From contig NZ_MCZK01000148.1 in NCBI RefSeq assembly GCF_002875945.1, positions 30,983 to 94,982 of the forward strand: DNA of 64,000 nt, given 5' to 3'. Both the position numbers and the translations under genes were made by a program. Within the stretch, counting starts at the first letter, position 1. Every line of letters begins with the position of its first letter. Source of the DNA: Vibrio lentus. GTDB lineage: Bacteria > Pseudomonadota > Gammaproteobacteria > Enterobacterales > Vibrionaceae. The notes under the pieces were generated by a model that ran no database searches, had not been told where the DNA came from, and saw nothing but the letters and a program-made list of their open reading frames with translations. Positions 57,761 through 64,000 of this stretch are shown here, one piece after another.

Positions 57761-60562
57761 ATGATGAAAAAGAGTAACTTACTATCCAATTTGGTTCTTT
57801 GTGTTATCGCCTTATCACTTTTAGGATGCGGAGGTGGTAGCGGCGGTGAAAGTGCCCAAACTGGTTCTGGTGGGGAAGGTAATGAAGGTGACGGAAGCGG
57901 AGATCCTGGCATTACACCAACCCCACAAACTGCGGTGCAAAAGGCATTGTCCACAGGTGACGCTTCTTATGTAACGGACTCTCATGAGTTTATTGATGCG
58001 AGCCAAATATTAGTGACTCGATATAACTCGGATTACAATCTGATTAAACAAGCTTTATCTCAAAACTCGGAAGGCGAGCCTCTAAGTAACCTTTACTGGG
58101 ATCCAACACATGATGCTGCGATTATCTTGCCAACCTATGGTTTTAACGATGTCATCTTAAGGACCAATAAAGCGATGATTGATGGGTATGATGATCAAGA
58201 GTTAGTGATAGGTATTGCTGGCTATACATCAGACAACAGTCGCTATGCCGCATTAGCAAGTAACCCGTTTCGAACTAAGCAGCGTTTTCCTGACTCGGTC
58301 AATGAAGAGATGGACACTTGGCTGAAGAATTTAGTTGGGTGGGCTTCAGGTACACAATCACCTAAAAATGTTGTCTTAGCTCAGCTAGATCAGTCTCATT
58401 ATTTTCCTGATGACCAAGCGACACGAAACTGGTTAACCGACAATGTTAACGCTTCTATGGTTATCAACGTTGACAATGCTTGTGATGGCAGTCAGTTAAG
58501 CCAATGTCTTGAAACTAATCCCCCTGATTTGTTGATCTTGTCTCAAAAGCTTAATGCTGGCGATAGCATAGACGATGTTCTTAAGGGGGTACGCCTCGCG
58601 TTCAGCAAGAACATTCCTGTTTTGTACCTGCATCTTGATGGTGGCATGACGGGCTTAGGTAATGCCTTGTTTTCTGAAATGCACATGACCTATGTTGGTG
58701 ATAACTATTGGCGCAAGCTCGGCCTGTCTAATTGGGACTCTACACAGCTTATTAATCAGATTCCGGATAATATTGCTCAACAACAAGCGCTTTTACAGCG
58801 ATTGAAAGATGACAGTTTTACCGTTGACCTGAATACGTGTGATGACAAATCTTGTCCTGATGATTCCAATATGGATGAAGAATTCTATATTGCGGCGAAC
58901 AGTATTCGTTCACACCTAACATCGCTTGATAGTAAGAAAGTTGACCTATTTGTATCGGATGATTACGAATATGAAAAGCTGTTACTGCTGCTCGCTGATC
59001 ATTACCGTCAAGATGTTCAGTACCCAATGGGTAAAGGTGTAACCGAGAGAATTGATTTTCTTCGTTCTTATTATAGTGACTACGCTGTATACAACAGACG
59101 TCTACATAATGCCGCACAACCAAGTCTAGGTAATTTTAGCACTAAGAGTTTTGAGAACGTTCCTCTCGTAACCAAAACAATCGCCTTGGAGCCTAAGAGA
59201 CACTTCCGATCCGCTGGAGTGTATGCCTTACCGGGTAAGACGATTAAAGTGACTCGCTTAGACAGTAACGAAGTGGCTACGTCTATTGCATTCAATACAT
59301 TGCGTAACGGTGCGACACACGAGTTTTCGGGTAATGACGGTTACGCTAGGCCAAAGTTTTTAACCTCGGTCACTTATCCCGTAAAACCGGGAGAGACGAT
59401 TTATCTGACGTCTGCTTACGGTGGAACGCTGCAGGTTCATTTTGATACCAATGATATTGATGTTGAATTGCGTTTTGAAAATGTAGCGCAGCATCCAGTT
59501 TGGCGCAGTGAAGCAGACAACGACAGTTTTGTTGCACAGCTTGAAGAAGGAAACTTTGATTGGGCTGAACTCATTACTCCGGGGTTTGAGGTTCATTCAA
59601 AGCTGGAAAAGATGCAGGATTCGGTGAGCCCAGCGCGTTGGAATAAGCCACAAGACATGGCATTAGCGACAGAGCGTTACGTTCATAACTTACCTCATGC
59701 ACTTGCTGGTTTTGAAGGTCCGGGAATCGATGTGATTGAGGAAGTTCAGCAATACGCAAAAAATCAGGGTTGGCAGGTTGAAACCATTGATATTGTGAAG
59801 CACATGAACGCCGACCAAGCGAACTGTGGTTACGGTTGCTCAGGTAACCCTTACGATGCTTATTGGTCTTTTGATCCTCTAGGGCATGGTGATTTGCATG
59901 AATTAGGGCATGGGCTTGAGAAGAGTCGCTTCCGTTTCTCTGGCTGGGAAGGTCACTCAACGACGAACTATTATTCTTATTACAGTAAGTCTCGCTATTA
60001 CCAAGAGACAGGAAAAATATCCGCTTGCCAAGGTTTAGACTTCAAAGGTCAATTCGAAGTGCTTAAACAGAGTCGTTTAGAAGCCGATCCGAATGCCTAT
60101 ATGGCAGCTCAGAACCAAGCGAATTGGAGTTGGGGTGCAAGAATCTATATCCAGATGATGATGTTGGCGCAAGAGCAGGGGATTTTGACAACGGGTTGGC
60201 ACTTACTGGGACGTTTGCACACGATAGAGCGAGAGTTTAATCGATTGGCAAAGTCGGAAGAACTATGGAATGCGGGTAAAGGCTCGATAGGTTTCTCGGA
60301 TTACACACTTGAAGAAGTAAAAGCAATTTCTAGTGATGATTGGCAATTGATCGCGATTAGTTATGTTACTCAGCGAGATATGCGAGCGTACTTGGATATG
60401 TGGGGCTTTAGCTTTGAGAATAAGGCGAAACAGCAAGTAGGAAGCTTGAGCTTAACCGCTATGCCTCTTAAGTACTTTGCGTCTGAGAACACGGGTTACT
60501 GTTTGGATGATTTTGCGAAGTATCCGTTGGATGTTGATGGAAGTGCTGCTTGGCCACTTTGA
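57761..60562 (+). CDS. ImpA family metalloprotease, lipoprotein
   Basis: Predicted surface or secreted zinc protease of 933 residues, related to the P. aeruginosa immunomodulating metalloprotease IMPa, which cuts next to O-glycans on mucin-like proteins. The lipobox LSLLGC is followed by a Gly/Ser/Glu linker. The next segment, ALSTGDASYVTDSHEF, resembles the IMPa N-terminus. The zinc motif HELGH is at residues 713-717, preceded by CGYGCSGNPYDAYWSFDPLGHGDL, the closest match to IMPa. The probable third ligand is the Glu in SGWEGHST. Start ATG 57761 or 57764 cannot be separated. No secretion genes are near; type II export is an inference. Confidence 0.85.
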   Translation: MMKKSNLLSNLVLCVIALSLLGCGGGSGGESAQTGSGGEGNEGDGSGDPGITPTPQTAVQKALSTGDASYVTDSHEFIDASQILVTRYNSDYNLIKQALSQNSEGEPLSNLYWDPTHDAAIILPTYGFNDVILRTNKAMIDGYDDQELVIGIAGYTSDNSRYAALASNPFRTKQRFPDSVNEEMDTWLKNLVGWASGTQSPKNVVLAQLDQSHYFPDDQATRNWLTDNVNASMVINVDNACDGSQLSQCLETNPPDLLILSQKLNAGDSIDDVLKGVRLAFSKNIPVLYLHLDGGMTGLGNALFSEMHMTYVGDNYWRKLGLSNWDSTQLINQIPDNIAQQQALLQRLKDDSFTVDLNTCDDKSCPDDSNMDEEFYIAANSIRSHLTSLDSKKVDLFVSDDYEYEKLLLLLADHYRQDVQYPMGKGVTERIDFLRSYYSDYAVYNRRLHNAAQPSLGNFSTKSFENVPLVTKTIALEPKRHFRSAGVYALPGKTIKVTRLDSNEVATSIAFNTLRNGATHEFSGNDGYARPKFLTSVTYPVKPGETIYLTSAYGGTLQVHFDTNDIDVELRFENVAQHPVWRSEADNDSFVAQLEEGNFDWAELITPGFEVHSKLEKMQDSVSPARWNKPQDMALATERYVHNLPHALAGFEGPGIDVIEEVQQYAKNQGWQVETIDIVKHMNADQANCGYGCSGNPYDAYWSFDPLGHGDLHELGHGLEKSRFRFSGWEGHSTTNYYSYYSKSRYYQETGKISACQGLDFKGQFEVLKQSRLEADPNAYMAAQNQANWSWGARIYIQMMMLAQEQGILTTGWHLLGRLHTIEREFNRLAKSEELWNAGKGSIGFSDYTLEEVKAISSDDWQLIAISYVTQRDMRAYLDMWGFSFENKAKQQVGSLSLTAMPLKYFASENTGYCLDDFAKYPLDVDGSAAWPL

Positions 60563-60608
60563 TTAATCGGTAACAACAAATTTGATTAAGCGATAAAGAT
60601 GGATATAA

Positions 60609-60646
60609 AAAGGAGAGGTGGGCAATTCCAACTCTCCTTTCTTTTT
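60609..60646. terminator. Terminator between the ImpA-like gene and xthA
   Basis: The stem aaaggagag / ctctccttt with a 14-base loop is followed by ctttttaac and lies between convergent genes. Confidence 0.7.
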
Positions 60647-60683
60647 AACTAGTTAAACAAGAAAACGAGTTAAACAAGCAATA

Positions 60684-61490
60684 TTATTTGAACGTTGACC
60701 AAATTGGTGCGTGATCAGATGGCTTTTCAATGCCACGCAGTTCGTAATCGATGCCTGCTTCAGTACATTTATCAGCAAGTTTCTGAGTCGCAAGTACTAC
60801 ATCAATGCGTAGGCCGCGGTTGTCCACGAAACCTTTCGAGCGGTAATCAAACCACGAGTATTGATCGTTTACTTCTGGATGTAGTAAACGGAAGCTGTCT
60901 ACAAATCCCCAATCCATCAGTGTTTTCAGCCATTCGCGCTCTTCTGGTTGGAAAGAACACTTACCGGTTTTCAACCAACGTTTCGCGTTAGGTTCACCGA
61001 TGCCGATGTCTGCGTCGATAGGACTGATGTTAATGTCGCCCATCACAATGACTTGTTCATCTTTGTTGTGGTAGTCATTTAGGTAAGTCATCAAGTCTTT
61101 GTAGAACTGACGCTTGTATGGGTATTTAGTCTCGTGCTTGATGTTATCCCCTTGAGGGAAGTAGCCATTAAGCACGGTAACTTTTTCACCGTTTTCGTCT
61201 TCAAAAGTCGCCATGATCATACGCTTTTGATGGTCTTCATTGTCTGTAGGAAAACCTTTCTGCACAGAGATGGGCTCCTGCTTACATAGCATAGCCACAC
61301 CGTAGTGCGCTTTTTGGCCATGGAAGTAAACCTTGTAACCCATCGCTTCAACATCAGCGAGCGGGAAGGCTTCATCGTGTACTTTTATCTCTTGAAGACC
61401 AATCACGTCAGGTTGGTGTTTGTCGATAATCGCTTGCAGTTGGTGAAGGCGGGCTCTAAGGCCATTGATGTTGAAGCTAATTACTTTCAT
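60684..61490 (-). CDS. xthA: Exodeoxyribonuclease III
   Basis: Apurinic/apyrimidinic endonuclease and 3'-5' exonuclease for base-excision repair, 268 residues as in E. coli. The catalytic residues lie in [24 protein letters not shown] (Glu near 34), [15 protein letters not shown] (Asp near 151) and the C-terminal SDHAPIW (His near 259). It is monocistronic. Confidence 0.95.
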   Translation of the reverse strand: MKVISFNINGLRARLHQLQAIIDKHQPDVIGLQEIKVHDEAFPLADVEAMGYKVYFHGQKAHYGVAMLCKQEPISVQKGFPTDNEDHQKRMIMATFEDENGEKVTVLNGYFPQGDNIKHETKYPYKRQFYKDLMTYLNDYHNKDEQVIVMGDINISPIDADIGIGEPNAKRWLKTGKCSFQPEEREWLKTLMDWGFVDSFRLLHPEVNDQYSWFDYRSKGFVDNRGLRIDVVLATQKLADKCTEAGIDYELRGIEKPSDHAPIWSTFK

Positions 61491-61594
61491 TTGTTTTTAT
61501 ACCTCTCGGAAACCTTTGTCACTGTTTGTTCTAAAGGTTTTTTGATTTGGTTGATTCCATGGTTCATCGTATTTAACCATGCTTAATAATTTCT

Positions 61595-61624
61595 GTCGCC
61601 ATTTTGTAGTGACTAAATGGCGAC
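61595..61624. terminator. Hairpin downstream of the S9 peptidase gene
   Basis: A perfect 10-base-pair stem (gtcgccattt / aaatggcgac) with a 10-base loop lies 36 bases past the S9 peptidase stop. The following minus-strand sequence is only modestly T-rich, so termination is probable but not strong. Confidence 0.55.
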
Positions 61625-61659
61625 GTAAAATTGTGTGAATACCTACAGTCACGCGGAAT

Positions 61660-63825
61660 CTATTGAGTCTTTAGCAAGTCTAAAAAGAAAGCGTATTCAA
61701 GTGCGTCTTCTTTCAATCGTTTAAATCGACCAGAAGCACCACCGTGACCGGCTTCCATATCGGTTTTGAACAGCAGTACATTGTTGTCTGTTTTCATTTC
61801 ACGCAGTTTCGCCACCCACTTCATTGGTTCAAAGTACTGTACCTGTGAGTCATGCAGACCTGTTGTTACCAGCATGTTCGGGTAGTTTTGTACCTTAATG
61901 TTGTCGTATGGCGAGTAACCCAGCATGTAATCGTAGTAGGTTTTATCGTTCGGATTGCCCCATTCGTCATATTCGTTTGTGGTTAGAGGAATCGATTCAT
62001 CAAGCATGGTCGTTACCACGTCTACAAACGGAACATGAGCACCAATACCACGGTACAGTTCTGGTGCTTGGTTGATGATCGCGCCCATCAATAGACCGCC
62101 AGCAGAGCCGCCCACCGAAAATACTTTATCTTGAGCTCCGTAGCCTTCTTCAACAAGCCCTTTGGTTACATCGACAAAATCGTTAAATGTGTTTTGTTTG
62201 GTCAGCTTTTTGCCGTCCTCATACCAAGGGCGACCAAGCATTTCTGAACCACGAATATGTGCGATCGCGTAAACGAAGCCTCGATCAAGTAGGCTTAGAC
62301 GAGCTGAGCGGAAGGTCGGTTCAATCGTTGAGCCGTATGAGCCATAGCCATATTGGTAGATTGGGTTAGTGCCGTCTTTCTTGAATAAGTCTTTGCGATA
62401 CACCAAAGAGACAGGCACTTGCTTGCCATCGCGAGCCGTCACCATGATTCGCTCTGATTGGTAATTATCCGCTTCGAAATCACCTAATACTGGTGTTTGC
62501 TTCATGAGTTCGGATTCACCTGAATTTAGATCGAAATCATAGTAAGTACCTGGCGTGGTTAAGCTGCTGTAGTAGACACGAACTTTTGAGTTATCTAATT
62601 CATAGTTACCAGTCAGGTAAGCGGCAAAAGCGACGTCATTGAACTCTAGTGGGAACTCTTTGCCCGTTGATAGTTGACGTACTTTCACTGTAGATAAGCC
62701 ATTTGCACGTTGCTCGTAAACAAGATGGTCATCAAACAACTCGAAATCAACAAGTTGAGTATTATCGTCGGCTGGGATGACATCAACCCATTTTGAACGG
62801 TCGTGCATGTCTTCGGTTGTGACTTTCATTAAACGGAAGTTGACGGCTTGGTAGTTGGTGTAGATATAGTACCAGTCACCCAGTTTAGCGATGCTGTACT
62901 CAATGCCCGTTTCTTGTAGGTAAAAAGGTTTCGCTCTCGCGTGTGGGTCGTTGGCATCTATGACTGAAACACCGCTGGTTTCTGTGCTTGAGTGCCAAAT
63001 GTACACCTGTTGGCCATCTTTACTCTTACTTAAGCCAGTGTAGTAAGCCGTGTCGGTTTCTTCGTAAATCAAATCATCGTTTGTCTGAGGTGTGCCTAAA
63101 ACATGGCGGAAAACTTGATAACCCAGCAACGTTTGCGGATCTTTCTTGATGTAATAGAAGGCTTGGTTGTCGTTTTGCCATGCAATTGAACTCGAGGCAC
63201 CTTCAATTTCATCCGTTAGATATTGACCGGTCGTGAGGTCTTTAATCTTGATGGTGTAAACACGGCGGCTCAGTGTATCTTCGCCATAGGCCAGTAAGTT
63301 TTCGTTTGGGCTGATCGTTAAGCCGCCAATACTGAAGAATTCGTGTTCTTTTGCCAGTGCGTTAACATCTAAGATGACTTGCTTGTCTGTGCCTGCAAAG
63401 TCTTTTGCACGTAAGTGAACTTCGTATTCGTTGTCACCTGTGACTTCATTCGAATAGAAGTAGCTGCCTTTGCGAACGGGTACTGAATTGTCGTCTTTCG
63501 CGATTCGGCCTTTGATCTCTTCAAATAACTGTTTTTGTAATGCATCAGTGTGTTTCAACACGGTCTCTGCGTACTGATTCTCTTGCTCAAGGTGTTGCAA
63601 GATCTCTGGGTCTTGGCGTTCGTCATCGCGCATCCAGTAATAATCGTCGATTCTAGTGTCACCATGAATCGTCATTGCATGAGGAACTTTCTTAGCAACG
63701 GGGGCTTTGGTTTGCTGAGCGATAAGTTGCGATTGAGAGTAGTGGTTCATGGTTGGTATTCCTTGATTGCTGCATCCGGCGACAAGCGCGACCGATACGG
63801 CTAATGTGGTGAAAGCGAAACGCAT
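61660..63825 (-). CDS. S9 family prolyl oligopeptidase / oligopeptidase B, lipoprotein
   Basis: Serine oligopeptidase of 721 residues. The N-terminal signal has the lipobox VALVAGC (Cys18), so the mature protein is probably membrane-anchored, unlike cytoplasmic E. coli PtrB (686 residues). A beta-propeller (about 90-430) is followed by the hydrolase domain with nucleophile SVGGSAGGLLMG, acid region TTGLHDSQV and catalytic histidine MEAGHGG. The N-terminal segment RIDDYYWMRDDERQDPEIL is typical of oligopeptidase B. Serine at position +2 after the lipid cysteine predicts outer-membrane sorting. Confidence 0.88.
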   Translation of the reverse strand: MRFAFTTLAVSVALVAGCSNQGIPTMNHYSQSQLIAQQTKAPVAKKVPHAMTIHGDTRIDDYYWMRDDERQDPEILQHLEQENQYAETVLKHTDALQKQLFEEIKGRIAKDDNSVPVRKGSYFYSNEVTGDNEYEVHLRAKDFAGTDKQVILDVNALAKEHEFFSIGGLTISPNENLLAYGEDTLSRRVYTIKIKDLTTGQYLTDEIEGASSSIAWQNDNQAFYYIKKDPQTLLGYQVFRHVLGTPQTNDDLIYEETDTAYYTGLSKSKDGQQVYIWHSSTETSGVSVIDANDPHARAKPFYLQETGIEYSIAKLGDWYYIYTNYQAVNFRLMKVTTEDMHDRSKWVDVIPADDNTQLVDFELFDDHLVYEQRANGLSTVKVRQLSTGKEFPLEFNDVAFAAYLTGNYELDNSKVRVYYSSLTTPGTYYDFDLNSGESELMKQTPVLGDFEADNYQSERIMVTARDGKQVPVSLVYRKDLFKKDGTNPIYQYGYGSYGSTIEPTFRSARLSLLDRGFVYAIAHIRGSEMLGRPWYEDGKKLTKQNTFNDFVDVTKGLVEEGYGAQDKVFSVGGSAGGLLMGAIINQAPELYRGIGAHVPFVDVVTTMLDESIPLTTNEYDEWGNPNDKTYYDYMLGYSPYDNIKVQNYPNMLVTTGLHDSQVQYFEPMKWVAKLREMKTDNNVLLFKTDMEAGHGGASGRFKRLKEDALEYAFFLDLLKTQ

Positions 63826-64000
63826 CTTTATATCCTATTGTGTACCTTACTCGTTTTAATGCCAGCATCCTTTGTAATCGGAGTCTAGGTACGTTGATGT
63901 TCTTCCAGTGATGTTATTTATAATTGGATTCTGGATATGCACTTTTAGCGTAAGTGTCTGTTATTGTTTTCAATAAATCAAAGGGCTCTTCTCCGCTTAG

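Noticed and set aside
1..64000. CRISPR array, prophage, integron cassette or toxin-antitoxin system
   Set aside because: No regularly spaced repeats, phage or integrase genes, attC-like arrays or paired small toxin/antitoxin frames were seen; the gene content is mostly core Vibrio metabolism.

Overview
The window is a stretch of conserved chromosome from a Vibrio, most likely of the Splendidus group. This rests on protein similarity, on the E. coli-like gene order yceD-rpmF-plsX-fabH-fabD-fabG-acpP-fabF-pabC-mltG-tmk-holB-ycfH-ptsG, and on Vibrio-type features: a short inverted-repeat element at 47041-47213, a DUF3360 membrane protein beside pflB, and an imuA-imuB-dnaE2 mutasome. I see no rRNA, tRNA, CRISPR array, prophage, integrase or complete insertion sequence.

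Layout. 1-5.2 kb: 3' part of mrp, udk, an AsmA-like gene, btuR (minus strand) and a divergent low-molecular-weight tyrosine phosphatase. 5.2-10.8 kb (minus strand): a SulP anion transporter, then rne with a long structured leader facing rluC. 12-23.3 kb: a Maf pyrophosphatase (minus strand), then the lipid/envelope/DNA cluster yceD to ycfH. 23.8-32.3 kb: ptsG, two small outer-membrane-type proteins, a 29-residue YnhF-like membrane peptide, a patatin-like lipase, pykA, the glucose-PTS repressor mlc, and cheV. 32.6-38 kb (minus strand): the SOS mutasome imuA-imuB-dnaE2 behind a perfect LexA box. 38.1-46.9 kb: yciK, sohB, the prkA-yeaH-spoVR stress cluster, a MipA/OmpV protein and yfbU. 47-53.5 kb (minus strand): the anaerobic pyruvate locus pflA, lpxR, pflB, DUF3360. 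54.3-57.5 kb: a basic amino acid ABC importer. 57.7-64 kb: an ImpA-family secreted metalloprotease lipoprotein, xthA and an S9 prolyl oligopeptidase lipoprotein.

Functional links. YceD, L32, PlsX, FabH/D/G, AcpP and FabF tie ribosome production to phospholipid synthesis. ptsG and mlc lie about 5 kb apart and form transporter and repressor of one glucose circuit, with pykA between them. ImuA/ImuB/DnaE2 form one DNA-damage-inducible mutagenic polymerase complex. PflA activates PflB by making its glycyl radical; FNR-like sites precede both pflB and the DUF3360 gene.

The least explained items are the DUF3360 transporter at the pfl locus, the lipid A deacylase gene lying between pflB and pflA, a candidate small RNA upstream of the dnaE2 end, the MITE-like repeat with a possible collapsed copy, and several unusual leaders (yceD nearly leaderless, pabC starting on the tail of a terminator, a LexA box over the imuA ribosome binding site). 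All operator and promoter calls are by eye against remembered consensus sequences. Most starts were chosen by Shine-Dalgarno spacing and family alignment from memory.
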